DNA of 64,000 nucleotides from an uncultured Oscillospiraceae bacterium (GCA_934591845.1 CAKTPO010000004.1:1-64000); one strand, 5' to 3'. Shown: positions 8,196-16,396, counted from the stretch's first letter. Translations and numbers: made by a program. Notes: a model not told the origin generated them from the sequence alone.

Positions 8196-8831
8196 ATGGA
8201 AGAAAAAGTACAGGCTATTTTGGATATTCTGGAAGCCCGGTATCCAGAATCCATGTGTGCCCTGCATTACAAAAAAGATTATGAGCTGATGATCGCCGTG
8301 CGGCTGTCTGCCCAGTGTACGGATGCCCGGGTCAATCTGGTGACCCCTGGGCTTTTTGCCGCCTATCCCACCCTGGAAGCCATGGCAGCAGCCCCCATTG
8401 AGGATGTGGAAAACCATGTGCGCTCCTGCGGCTTTTACAAGCACAAGGCCCGGGACATTGTACTGGCCTGCCAGATGCTGCTGCGGGATTACAATGGAAA
8501 AATCCCCGATACCATGGAGGAACTTTTGAAGCTTCCCGGGGTGGGCCGCAAAACCGCCAATCTGCTGCTGGGCGACCTCTACCATGTCCCCGGGAGTGTG
8601 GTGTGCGACACCCACTGTATCCGCATCTGCGGCAAGCTGGGGCTGAGCCAGGGAAAAGAGCCGGAAAAGGTAGAGCGGCAGCTGCGCTCCATTCTGCCAC
8701 CAGAAAAAAGCAATGATTTCTGCCACCGACTGGTCCTCTTTGGCAGAGAAATCTGCACTGCCCGGAATCCCAAATGCGGCCAGTGTCCCTTGAGTCCCTT
8801 CTGCAGGGAAGCAAACGGCAGCACCAAGTGA
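8196..8831 (+). CDS. nth: Endonuclease III
   Basis: 211 residues, standard length. A DNA glycosylase/AP lyase that removes oxidised pyrimidines. Helix-hairpin-helix LPGVGRKTAN (about 110-119) carries the catalytic lysine; the conserved Asp is in VVCDTHCIR. Four C-terminal cysteines spaced C-x6-C-x2-C-x5-C bind the 4Fe-4S cluster. The ATG at 8196 is preferred to the one at 8190 because AAGGA lies 9 bases upstream. Confidence 0.96.
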   Translation: MEEKVQAILDILEARYPESMCALHYKKDYELMIAVRLSAQCTDARVNLVTPGLFAAYPTLEAMAAAPIEDVENHVRSCGFYKHKARDIVLACQMLLRDYNGKIPDTMEELLKLPGVGRKTANLLLGDLYHVPGSVVCDTHCIRICGKLGLSQGKEPEKVERQLRSILPPEKSNDFCHRLVLFGREICTARNPKCGQCPLSPFCREANGSTK

Positions 8832-8838
8832 ATTCTTC

Positions 8839-8880
8839 CCCCCTTGTCCGCATAAACTGTGGACAAGGGGGTGGATTTTT
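8839..8880 (+). terminator. Hairpin after nth overlapping the next ribosome site
   Basis: 11-bp stem (8839-8849 / 8861-8871: CCCCCTTGTCC / GGACAAGGGGG) followed by TGGATTTTTTG. The 3' arm is the GGGGGTGG ribosome site of the flippase gene and the T run leads straight into its TTG start, so the hairpin may both terminate transcription and block translation. Confidence 0.6.
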
Positions 8881-10382
8881 TGTCCCGAAAAATACCGCTT
8901 TTTTACAGTGCCATTTTGTTGACCGCCGTAAACCTGGTTCTGCGGATGGTCGGTACGGTCTTTGGGATTTATCTCTCCCGAAAAATCGGAGCCGAGGGGA
9001 TCGGTCTTTTGCAGCTGACCATGTCTGTTGGGGGACTTGCCACGATTGCCGGTATCGGGGGTATTCGCACCGCCGCCATGTATCTGACCGCCGAGGAGTT
9101 GGGCTTCCACCGTCCCCAGGGGTTAAGGCGGGTGCTGTCCGGGTGCATGGTGTACAGTCTGGGGTGCAGTTTGTTTGTTGGGATCCTTTTGTATCTGTTT
9201 GCGCCTAAAATCGCCCAGGACTGGATTGGAAACGCCGCTGCGGCAGCACCGCTGAGGCTGTTTGCGTTTTTCCTGCCAACCAGCTGTCTATCTGCCTTGA
9301 TGACGGGTTTTTTTACCGGTCAAAACCGTATTGGCACCCTGGCAGTGGTAGAAATCGGAGAGCAGCTGGTGACTATGGCTGTCACTGTGGGGCTGCTGCG
9401 CTTCTGGGCGGGGACGGATGGGGGGCGGGCTTGCTGCGCCGTGATTCTGGGAAACGCCCTGGGGACCTGCGGGACCTTGACCGTATTGATCGTTCTCTTT
9501 CTGCTTCAGTGCAATCCCATAGGGCCAAAATTTCCCATGGCCAGACGGGTCTTGTCTGCCGCCGGGCCGTTGGCCCTGGCAGACACTGCCAAATCCGGTA
9601 TTTCAACTCTGGAAAACCTGATGGTCCCCAAACGGCTGGCATTGGCCGTAACAAACCCTTTGGCACTGTTCGGAATTCTCACGGGGATGGTTTTTCCGGT
9701 ACTCATGTTCCCTGCCTGTATTCTCTTTGGCCTGTGCGAATTGTTGATCCCGGAGGTGGCCCGATGCCGGTGCAGCGGGCAGGAAAAACGGATCCGATAT
9801 TTGCTGCACAAATCCTTAAAAATGTCTTTACTGTATGGGCTTTTCTTTGGGGGACTGCTGTTTTTGCTGGCTCCAACGCTTTGTTCCCTGCTATATCACA
9901 ATGACACCGCAGGAGCCCTCCTGCGGCTGTTTGCCCCGCTGGTACCCATGCTCTACTGCGATGCCATTACCGATGCCCTGACCAAGGGGCTGGGGCAGCA
10001 GCAATGGGCCATGCGGTTTAATATTTTTACCAGTGCTTTGGATGTTGCCATGCTGTTTTTCCTGTTGCCGGTATACGGTGTCCGAGGGTATTTTGCAAGC
10101 TTTCTCATTTCCCATGCCATCAATTTCTATCTGTCCATTGGGCATCTTCTGCGCATCACCGGGGAAAAAATCTCCTGGTATGTGGTGGGAATGAGCTTTT
10201 TGTGCGGTGCAGGCAGTCTGTATGCCGCCAGTCTGGTGCCAACCCGGCCGGGAATCCTTTGTTTTTTGATTCTCTATCCCGGCGGGCTATACCTGGCAAA
10301 CGTTGTAGCCGACCAGGAACTTCGCTGGTTCCGGCATCTGATTCGAGGGAAACCCAAGAATATTCCGGCTTCTGAGCCATGA
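8880..10382 (+). CDS. Oligosaccharide flippase family protein (SpoVB/MurJ-like)
   Basis: 500 residues with about 12-14 hydrophobic membrane segments, typical of the MOP superfamily polysaccharide exporters. The N-terminal RKIGAEGIGLLQL resembles the GEEGVGLY region of SpoVB, the sporulation cortex flippase; a general lipid-linked sugar flippase is also possible. The start is TTG at 8880, 5 bases after GGGGGTGG; the GTG at 8859 lies upstream of any ribosome site. Read-through from nth must pass the hairpin at 8839-8871. Confidence 0.75.
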   Translation: MSRKIPLFYSAILLTAVNLVLRMVGTVFGIYLSRKIGAEGIGLLQLTMSVGGLATIAGIGGIRTAAMYLTAEELGFHRPQGLRRVLSGCMVYSLGCSLFVGILLYLFAPKIAQDWIGNAAAAAPLRLFAFFLPTSCLSALMTGFFTGQNRIGTLAVVEIGEQLVTMAVTVGLLRFWAGTDGGRACCAVILGNALGTCGTLTVLIVLFLLQCNPIGPKFPMARRVLSAAGPLALADTAKSGISTLENLMVPKRLALAVTNPLALFGILTGMVFPVLMFPACILFGLCELLIPEVARCRCSGQEKRIRYLLHKSLKMSLLYGLFFGGLLFLLAPTLCSLLYHNDTAGALLRLFAPLVPMLYCDAITDALTKGLGQQQWAMRFNIFTSALDVAMLFFLLPVYGVRGYFASFLISHAINFYLSIGHLLRITGEKISWYVVGMSFLCGAGSLYAASLVPTRPGILCFLILYPGGLYLANVVADQELRWFRHLIRGKPKNIPASEP

Positions 10383-10401
10383 AATGGAGTTGCTTCCCCG
10401 G

Positions 10402-10430
10402 TTGCTTTTTGAAGTTGGGGATGATATAAT
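10402..10430 (+). promoter_or_regulatory. Promoter of the 77-residue gene
   Basis: TTGCTT (10402-10407), 17 bases, TATAAT (10425-10430). The predicted transcript starts just ahead of the MITE-like element, so the element lies in the 5' untranslated region. Confidence 0.6.
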
Positions 10431-10442
10431 GAAGAAAACCAA

Positions 10443-10520
10443 AGAAGCACTGATGAAATCGGCAAGAGCTGACGGCGAAAGATTCGCCGCTCAGCCGCAG
10501 ACGATTTATTCAGAGTTTCC
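10443..10520. mobile_element. Short MITE-like palindromic element, copy 1
   Basis: A 78-bp near-palindrome with a perfect core (CGGCGAA, AGA, TTCGCCG, 10473-10489) and imperfect terminal inverted repeats. The right end (TTTATTCAGAGTTTCC) and left part (AAATCGGCAAGAGCTGACGG) match the two ends of the longer element at 38101-38263 in inverted orientation, so this looks like an internally deleted copy. It has no coding capacity. Confidence 0.75.
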
Positions 10521-10542
10521 ATAATACAAGGAGCCTGATACC

Positions 10543-10776
10543 ATGCGTCTTGAAGCCATTCAAGCCTGTCTCAACAGCAAAAACATGCCCTATGAATACT
10601 GGGAGGAACAGGACTGCGGCAGCATTTCCTTTCTCCACCGGGGGCTGAGCTACCATATCTGGGAGTACCCGGCACCGGAGCGTGGGGCAGAGAGCAATGT
10701 GCGCACCGCCGGACGGAGCGAGGATTACGAGGGAGACTACGAGGCCAAAATTATTGAGATCCTGCAGGATTTTTGA
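10543..10776 (+). CDS. Conserved small protein of unknown function
   Basis: 77 residues, acidic, no membrane segment or signal. I do not recognise a domain. An AAGGAG site sits 9-10 bases before the ATG, directly after the MITE-like element. The C-terminal YEAKIIEILQDF looks helical. The next gene has its own promoter starting 1 base after this stop codon, so it appears monocistronic. It is probably real because of the strong ribosome site, promoter and uniform base use. Confidence 0.65.
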   Translation: MRLEAIQACLNSKNMPYEYWEEQDCGSISFLHRGLSYHIWEYPAPERGAESNVRTAGRSEDYEGDYEAKIIEILQDF

Positions 10777-10805
10777 TTGACTTTTTCTTCCTTTTCGCAT
10801 AGAAT
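10777..10805 (+). promoter_or_regulatory. Promoter of the decarboxylase beta-subunit leader
   Basis: TTGACT (10777-10782), 17 bases, TAGAAT (10800-10805). The transcript would start near 10812 and carry a leader of about 165 bases. Confidence 0.8.
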
Positions 10806-10811
10806 GAAGGG

Positions 10812-10944
10812 CAAGATAAAAGGGAGTAAAGGGCGGGCTCGACCCCGCTGCAAGATCTCGTCATCACGGCGTTTGCCCGGGGTTTTGCGTTATGCTTGAG
10901 ACTTTTATCACAGTTTTGTGCTGTGATGAAGGTCTTCTTTTTTT
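10812..10944 (+). promoter_or_regulatory. Structured leader with terminator: riboswitch candidate
   Basis: Between the promoter and the beta-subunit gene there is a GC-rich stem-loop (GCGGG 10833-10837 / CCCGC 10844-10848), a possible enclosing pair GGGC/GCCC (10831 / 10875), and then an intrinsic terminator (10898-10944: 16 pairs, one bulge, then TTTTTTT). This is the layout of an attenuation riboswitch. GGGAGTA (10822) and CGTCATCACGG (10859) look conserved-like, but I cannot match them to a class from memory. Confidence 0.6.
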
Positions 10945-10976
10945 CCTTCACGCAGCGAATTTCAAGGAGGAATACT

Positions 10977-12098
10977 ATGGAAATCGCAAGCGTATTCGCA
11001 AATCTCGGGAATCTGACACCCCAGATGCTTATTATGTATGCTCTGGGCGGGTTCCTCATCTATCTGGCCATTGCCAAAAAAATGGAACCCAGCCTGTTGC
11101 TCCCCATGGGCTTTGGTACCATTCTGGTGAATCTCCCCCTGTCCGGAGCCATCACCCAGGGGGATGTACCCGGGGCCCTAAGTGTACTGTTTCAGGCGGG
11201 GCTGTCCAACGAGCTGTTTCCCCTGCTGCTGTTTATCGGCATCGGTGCCATGATCGATTTTGGGCCACTGCTGGAAAAGCCCTGGTTGATGCTCTTTGGC
11301 GCAGCAGCTCAATTTGGCATTTTTGCCACTCTGATTCTGGCCGGCTTCTTCTTTGACCTGAAAGATGCGGCTTCCATTGCCATTATCGGTGCGGCTGACG
11401 GCCCCACTGCCATCTTCGTTGCCAACGTATTGGGTTCTAAGTATTTAGGTGCCATTCTGGTGGCCGCCTACAGCTATATGGCACTGGTACCTATTTTACA
11501 GCCCCCGGTGATCCGGCTGGTCACTACCAAGAAAGAGCGACTGATCCGGATGCCCTATCAGAAAGGCAATGTTTCCAAGCGCACCCGGATTTTGTTCCCC
11601 ATTCTGGTCACCATGCTCTCCGGTCTGGTGGCTCCTGCCAGTGCGGCCCTTGTGGGCTTTTTGATGTTCGGTAACCTCCTGCGGGAGTGCGGTGTGCTGA
11701 ACGCCCTGTCGGAAACCGCCCAGACCACCCTGGCAAACCTCATTACCATTGTTCTGGGTCTGACCGTTTCCAGCCAGATCACCGCTGATGCCTTTTTGCA
11801 GCCGGATACCCTGCTGATTCTGGCTCTTGGCGGTCTGGCCTTTATTGGGGATACCGTTGGCGGCGTGCTGTTTGCCAAGTTCGTCAATCTCTTCCTGCCC
11901 CAGGACAAGAAGATCAACCCCATGATCGGTGCCGCCGGAATTTCTGCTTTCCCCATGAGTGGCCGGGTGGTAAATCAGATGGGGCTGAAAGAGGACAATC
12001 AGAATTTCCTGCTGATGTACTCCATCAGTGTCAATGTGTCCGGTCAAATTGCCTCCGTCATTGCCGGTGGTCTGATTCTCACCCTGATGGGTGTTTAA
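10977..12098 (+). CDS. Sodium ion-translocating decarboxylase, beta subunit
   Basis: 373 residues with about nine to eleven membrane segments; the OadB/GcdB/MmdB family. The beta subunit couples decarboxylation of carboxybiotin to Na+ export. Conserved family stretches are visible: GADGPTAIF (about 140), the NPMIGAAGISAFPMSGRVV region and the SVNVSGQIASVIAGG end. The ATG at 10977 follows AAGGAGG. No alpha (carboxyltransferase) or biotin-carrier gene is nearby; only a tiny gamma-like gene follows. It cannot be told from sequence whether the substrate is oxaloacetate, glutaconyl-CoA or methylmalonyl-CoA. Confidence 0.88.
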   Translation: MEIASVFANLGNLTPQMLIMYALGGFLIYLAIAKKMEPSLLLPMGFGTILVNLPLSGAITQGDVPGALSVLFQAGLSNELFPLLLFIGIGAMIDFGPLLEKPWLMLFGAAAQFGIFATLILAGFFFDLKDAASIAIIGAADGPTAIFVANVLGSKYLGAILVAAYSYMALVPILQPPVIRLVTTKKERLIRMPYQKGNVSKRTRILFPILVTMLSGLVAPASAALVGFLMFGNLLRECGVLNALSETAQTTLANLITIVLGLTVSSQITADAFLQPDTLLILALGGLAFIGDTVGGVLFAKFVNLFLPQDKKINPMIGAAGISAFPMSGRVVNQMGLKEDNQNFLLMYSISVNVSGQIASVIAGGLILTLMGV

Positions 12099-12111
12099 GG
12101 AGGTGAAGAAA

Positions 12112-12234
12112 ATGCCCTATCCCAACGCTCTTGTTGAAACCCTGCCCATGCTGGTAAAGGGGATGCTCGGAATTTTCCTGGTGATCGGCACCATTGCCCT
12201 GATCACATGGCTTTTTAATAAACTTTTCCACTAA
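12112..12234 (+). CDS. Minimal OadG-like single-span membrane protein
   Basis: 40 residues, beginning MPYPNALVETL with one membrane helix (about 15-36: KGMLGIFLVIGTIALITWLF) and a short basic tail. It starts 13 bases after the beta-subunit stop behind AAGGAGG. The length and the GMLGIFLVIG pattern fit the membrane anchor of decarboxylase gamma subunits (OadG), without the soluble C-terminal part. It probably assembles with the beta subunit; that is inferred from position and pattern. Confidence 0.7.
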   Translation: MPYPNALVETLPMLVKGMLGIFLVIGTIALITWLFNKLFH

Positions 12235-12246
12235 ACACCGAAAAGG

Positions 12247-12292
12247 CCCCCAGGAGTCAGCAGCAGTTGATTCCTGGGGGTCTTTTAAATTT
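12247..12292 (+). terminator. Terminator of the decarboxylase subunit operon
   Basis: 9-bp stem (CCCCCAGGA / TCCTGGGGG) followed by TCTTTTAAATTTTTT. Confidence 0.85.
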
Positions 12293-12317
12293 TTTGCAAA
12301 GGCATGGGATTCCCATA

Positions 12318-12346
12318 TTGTTTTTTCTCTGCAAAAAAGCTATAAT
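12318..12346 (+). promoter_or_regulatory. Promoter of xpaC-telA
   Basis: TTGTTT (12318-12323), 17 bases, TATAAT (12341-12346), 28 bases before the xpaC start. Confidence 0.7.
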
Positions 12347-12373
12347 AGCCTCAGACAGGATTGGAGGGATACT

Positions 12374-13591
12374 ATGGCGAAGGACTACCAGGACTGGGAC
12401 GCTTTGGGCCACAGCATCGAAGACATTATTGACCAGGCCATTAAATCTAAAAATTATCAGGAACTGAGTCGAACCATTACACATACCATTGATAAGGCCA
12501 CATCCGCCGGGTCTGACGCCCTGTGGAAAGCACTGGATCTTTCCGGCACCATGCGGGCCCGTTCCAGTACCCAAAAAACAACGGTAACAACGACCACCAC
12601 AACCGCTTCCCCGCAACCTCCAAAGGCCCAGCTGCCCGCCCTTTACGGCAGCCCCAACGGGCAGACGGCGACGGGCATTCTGAAAACCGTTTTTGGCGGC
12701 ATGTTGACCATTGCCGGATTTACCCTTTCCCTGATTTCCGGCATTTTTTCTTTGGTGGGCATGGCCGGTTCTATTGTGGTCCCCTTGTGCTTCGGCGTGG
12801 GTTCCCTGGGCCTTGGCAGCTGGCTTTTGACCGGCGGCATCCGGGTTTTGGGTCGGGTCAGCCGTTACAAGGTTTACCTGAAAACCCTGGGCCAGAAAAC
12901 CCACATGAGCCTGGAACGGCTGGCCAGAAGCGTGGGAAAAAACGAGAAGTTTGTCCGCAAGGAGCTGTCCGGCATGATCGATGAAGGGCTGTTTCTGGAA
13001 GGACACTGGGACAAGGAGCAACAGAACCTGATCACCAGCAATGAAACCTTCCAGAGCTTTGAAAAAAGCCGTATGGAGCTGGAATCCCGGCAGCGGGAAG
13101 AAGCCGCAAGGGCAGCTGTGACGGCTCCGGCAAAAACCGTCTCCCCCAAGGTTCAGGAAGTTCTGGACCGGGGCAATGCCTATTTGCAGGAAATTCGCCG
13201 GTGTAACGATGAGATTCCCGGAGAGGAGATTTCCGCAAAAATTGACAGAATGGATGCCATCGTCCTGAGAATTTTTGAGCGAGCGGAAGCCCATCCGGAA
13301 ATCATTCCGGATTTAAAAAAACTAATGGACTATTATCTGCCCATGACCATCAAACTTCTCGATGCCTATGCGGACATGGATCGGCAGCCCATCCAGGGCG
13401 AGACCATTCTGGCCTCCAAGCAGGAAATTGATGCCACCCTGGACACCTTGAATCTGGCCTTTGAAAAGCTGCTGGATTCCGTTTTCCAGGACACAGCCAT
13501 GGACGTATCCAGCGATATCTCCGTATTGCACACCCTTTTGGCCCAGGAAGGGCTGACTGGGGATGATTTTAAAAATAACGTAAAGGAGTAA
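12374..13591 (+). CDS. xpaC: XpaC family protein
   Basis: 405 residues; the family was named for 5-bromo-4-chloroindolyl phosphate hydrolysis but its biochemical role is not settled. The N-terminal 85 residues are soluble, with a low-complexity threonine run (TVTTTTTT) near 70, then two membrane segments (about 105-160), then a long helical C-terminal region rich in Glu/Lys (from about 200). Translationally linked to telA (4-base gap), the usual pairing in Firmicutes, where both are thought to act at the cell envelope. Confidence 0.8.
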   Translation: MAKDYQDWDALGHSIEDIIDQAIKSKNYQELSRTITHTIDKATSAGSDALWKALDLSGTMRARSSTQKTTVTTTTTTASPQPPKAQLPALYGSPNGQTATGILKTVFGGMLTIAGFTLSLISGIFSLVGMAGSIVVPLCFGVGSLGLGSWLLTGGIRVLGRVSRYKVYLKTLGQKTHMSLERLARSVGKNEKFVRKELSGMIDEGLFLEGHWDKEQQNLITSNETFQSFEKSRMELESRQREEAARAAVTAPAKTVSPKVQEVLDRGNAYLQEIRRCNDEIPGEEISAKIDRMDAIVLRIFERAEAHPEIIPDLKKLMDYYLPMTIKLLDAYADMDRQPIQGETILASKQEIDATLDTLNLAFEKLLDSVFQDTAMDVSSDISVLHTLLAQEGLTGDDFKNNVKE

Positions 13592-13595
13592 CCCC

Positions 13596-14741
13596 ATGGA
13601 ACACGAATTTGAAAACCAGGAAACGGTTCCCACCCTGACTCTGGAACCGGAGCTGGAAGAAGTCCAGCTTACCCCCAAGGAAGAAACCGCCCCCGTGGAG
13701 GCTCCCATTCCCCAGCCGGTGCTGACCCCCCAGGAGCAGCAAATGGTAACGGATTTTGCCGCCAAAATCGATCTGGAAAACACCAACCAGGTGCTTCAAT
13801 ACGGCGCAGCCGCCCAGAAGAAAATGGCGGACTTCTCCGATGCCGCCCTGGCCAATGTCCGCACCCAGGATTTGGGGGAGATCGGTGACCTCATTGTGAA
13901 TGTGGTAGGAGAGCTGAAAGGCTTTGACAAAGAGGAATCCAAGGGTTTTCTGGGCTTCTTCAAAAAGCAAAGTGACAAATTGGAGTTGATGAAAAGCCGC
14001 TACGATAAGGCCGAGGTCAACGTAGAAAAAATCAGTGACGCTTTGCAGCAGCACCAGGTTCGGCTCTTAAAGGACTCTGCGGTGCTGGATAAAATGTATG
14101 AGCAGAATCTGGCCTACTTTAAGGAATTGACCATGTATATCCTGGCCGGCAAGCAAAAGCTCCAGGAGGTACGGGAAGGCAAGCTGCGGGACTTGGAAGC
14201 CACCGCCCAGCGGACAGGCCTTGCCGAGGATGCCCAGGCCGCCAGGGACTTGGCCGAAAAATGCAACCGGTTTGAAAAGAAAATCTATGACCTGGAACTG
14301 ACCCGCACCATCTCCATCCAGACTGCTCCGCAAATCCGCATGATCCAGAACAACGACACCGTGATGGTGGAGAAAATTCAGACCACCCTGGTAAATACCA
14401 TCCCTCTGTGGAAAAACCAGATGGTTCTTGCCCTGGGTATCGCCCATTCCACGGAAGCGGCCCAGGCCCAGCGGCAGGTCAATGACGTGACCAACGCGCT
14501 GCTCAAATCCAATGCCGAGAAGCTTCGCCTGGCCTCCACGGAAACCGCCAAAGAGGCGGAACGGGGCATCGTAGACCTGGAAACTCTGAAACAGACCAAT
14601 GCCCAGCTTATTCAGACCCTGGATGACGTGATGAAAATTCAGTCCGATGGCCGCGCCCAGAGACAGGCCGCCGAGGTAGAAATGGCAAAAATGGAGCAAG
14701 AGCTGAAAAACAAGCTGCTGCAAATCCGGAACGGAAAATAA
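13596..14741 (+). CDS. telA: Toxic anion resistance protein, TelA/KlaA family
   Basis: 381 residues, nearly all helical. An acidic, proline-rich start (about 1-45) is followed by coiled-coil-like segments. Family members are associated with tellurite or cell-envelope stress resistance, though the mechanism is unknown. AAAGGAG lies just before the start and overlaps the xpaC stop codon. A bidirectional terminator follows. Confidence 0.85.
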   Translation: MEHEFENQETVPTLTLEPELEEVQLTPKEETAPVEAPIPQPVLTPQEQQMVTDFAAKIDLENTNQVLQYGAAAQKKMADFSDAALANVRTQDLGEIGDLIVNVVGELKGFDKEESKGFLGFFKKQSDKLELMKSRYDKAEVNVEKISDALQQHQVRLLKDSAVLDKMYEQNLAYFKELTMYILAGKQKLQEVREGKLRDLEATAQRTGLAEDAQAARDLAEKCNRFEKKIYDLELTRTISIQTAPQIRMIQNNDTVMVEKIQTTLVNTIPLWKNQMVLALGIAHSTEAAQAQRQVNDVTNALLKSNAEKLRLASTETAKEAERGIVDLETLKQTNAQLIQTLDDVMKIQSDGRAQRQAAEVEMAKMEQELKNKLLQIRNGK

Positions 14742-14750
14742 AAGAAGGCG

Positions 14751-14788
14751 CAAAAAGCCCGGGTGGTTCCAGTTGACCACCCGGGCTT
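14751..14788. terminator. Bidirectional terminator between telA and the cohesin/dockerin gene
   Basis: Perfect 13-bp stem (14755-14767 / 14776-14788). On the minus strand it is followed by TTTTT; the plus side has only a short T-rich stretch. Confidence 0.85.
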
Positions 14789-14791
14789 GTA

Positions 14792-16396
14792 TTACTTTTC
14801 GTCTGTTGTCAGCAGCAGCTTTTGCAGCAGCATCAAATCCATCAAATCAATTTTTCCGTCGGCATTCAGGTCGGCGTTTCCGGTTTCCACCGGGATATTC
14901 TGGCCCGCAAGGTAGCGGCGCAGACGTAACAGGTCTGCAGAGGTAATGCGCCCATCACCGTTGACATCACCGGGAATGCCCACAGTGACCTGCACGGAAC
15001 CGGCACTGGTACCCACCGCCACAAGCTCCGCTTGGGCGTTGACACCGGAAGCCTCCGTCAGTGTGACGGGGATCTCCCCCTGGGGGGCATCCTGGGCGAT
15101 TCTGAAATCCAGGGTCAAAACCACGCCGTTTTTGTCCGTTTCGTCGGGCTGGAGCCACAGGGCCTTTTCTCCCTCGCCAATGCCCACCGTCCAATCGCCC
15201 AAGGCAAAGGTCTCAGAGGTACAGTCAAAGTCCTCCAAGGTCAGTCGGCTTTGATCGTAGTCGATTTGGAAATTCAGGCCGCACAGGCCGGGGTTGTCTG
15301 TCAGAGTGATTTCCAGCCGGACTTTCTGCCCCGGCTGGGCACTGGCCTGGGCCACCGTCAGCATGGGTACCTGGGTCCGGGTCTTGCCGGATTCCTCGAT
15401 TTCCGTTGCAGCCGCAGGTTCCTCCGGGGCGGTGGTTTCCTCCTCCGTCCCAGTCTGGGGCTCCTTGCTATCGCTCTGAGGCTTTGTTTCTTCTGTTTCT
15501 CCTACAGGCTCCAAGGCCACAAATTCGATGCTCCGTTCCTTGGCAAAGGTTTCCGCCGCCGTATCGGAATAGCCCATGATCTGCTGGGCCCCATCCAGGG
15601 CATCCGGGTTGATTTCTTCAATGGACTCCGGGAAAGTCACCGTAGATAGCTTCCGGCACAGGGTAAATGCCCCGGCATCCACCGCCGTAATACCGTCTTC
15701 CAGAATAATATCCGTAATGTCTCCCCGCATTTCGTCCCAGGGGTAGTAGTGCTCCCCCTCCGGCAGTGCCACCGCACCGGTGCCCGTTACCGTCAGCACA
15801 CCGCCGCTGAGCTGCCAGGTGCCGCCGGACCAGCTGCCCGCCCCATCCCGGAGCTTGCGGCTGTCGATTTGGTGGAATTTACCGCCGCAGGCGGTTATGT
15901 AGTCCTGAACCCCCGTACCGGCGGTGCAGTTGATGATGGTTGCCTGTTCAAAGGCGTTATCCCCCACCCAGGCAACACTTCCCGGAACGAACACACTGGT
16001 CAGGCCCGTACACCCGGAAAAGGCCTTTTCTCCGATGCCCACAAGGCCCTCCGGCAATGTCACCCAGTTGAGGGCGGCGCAATTTTCAAAAGCACTGTCA
16101 TGGATATACCGCAGTCCCTTGGGAAGGGTCACAGAGGAAAGGGCCGTACAGTCCTTCAGTGCCTCTGCCTGGATGGCAGTTATGCCGTCATCCACCCGCA
16201 GGCTCTGGATTTCCTCTTTCCGGTCCTCCCAGGGGAAGGGCCGGGCAAAATCCATTTCCCCCCGGCCGGTAATGCACAGCACCCCTTCTTCCAAGGCCCA
16301 GCCCTGGTCCGGCTCCTCCGCCGCTGCCCCTGCCGCCAGCAGGAACAAAACAGAAACGCACAAGACGGCGGACAGTATCGCTTTCAAACTTCTCAT
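14792..16396 (-). CDS. Secreted protein with BspA-type repeats, cohesin and dockerin domains
   Basis: 534 residues. Signal peptide (about 1-26, cut near AAGAAAEE), BspA-type leucine-rich repeats (about 30-185 and 215-270, for example CTALSSVTLPKGLRYIHDSAF), an acidic Thr/Glu/Pro linker (295-340), a cohesin-type beta domain (about 343-472) and a C-terminal type I dockerin pair (about 473-530, with GDVNGDGRITSADLLRLRRY and DLNADGKIDLMDLMLLQKLL). Having both a cohesin-like module and a dockerin suggests a scaffold or self-assembling surface protein. It starts 21 bases after ftsH behind GGGGGGAG, so it is probably cotranscribed with it. Confidence 0.82.
   Translation of the reverse strand: MRSLKAILSAVLCVSVLFLLAAGAAAEEPDQGWALEEGVLCITGRGEMDFARPFPWEDRKEEIQSLRVDDGITAIQAEALKDCTALSSVTLPKGLRYIHDSAFENCAALNWVTLPEGLVGIGEKAFSGCTGLTSVFVPGSVAWVGDNAFEQATIINCTAGTGVQDYITACGGKFHQIDSRKLRDGAGSWSGGTWQLSGGVLTVTGTGAVALPEGEHYYPWDEMRGDITDIILEDGITAVDAGAFTLCRKLSTVTFPESIEEINPDALDGAQQIMGYSDTAAETFAKERSIEFVALEPVGETEETKPQSDSKEPQTGTEEETTAPEEPAAATEIEESGKTRTQVPMLTVAQASAQPGQKVRLEITLTDNPGLCGLNFQIDYDQSRLTLEDFDCTSETFALGDWTVGIGEGEKALWLQPDETDKNGVVLTLDFRIAQDAPQGEIPVTLTEASGVNAQAELVAVGTSAGSVQVTVGIPGDVNGDGRITSADLLRLRRYLAGQNIPVETGNADLNADGKIDLMDLMLLQKLLLTTDEK

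Noticed and set aside
10804..10899. A 31-codon open frame (ATG at 10804) across the decarboxylase leader that could be a leader peptide.
   Set aside because: Its ATG overlaps the promoter -10 box, so it would not be on the predicted transcript, and it has no ribosome site.
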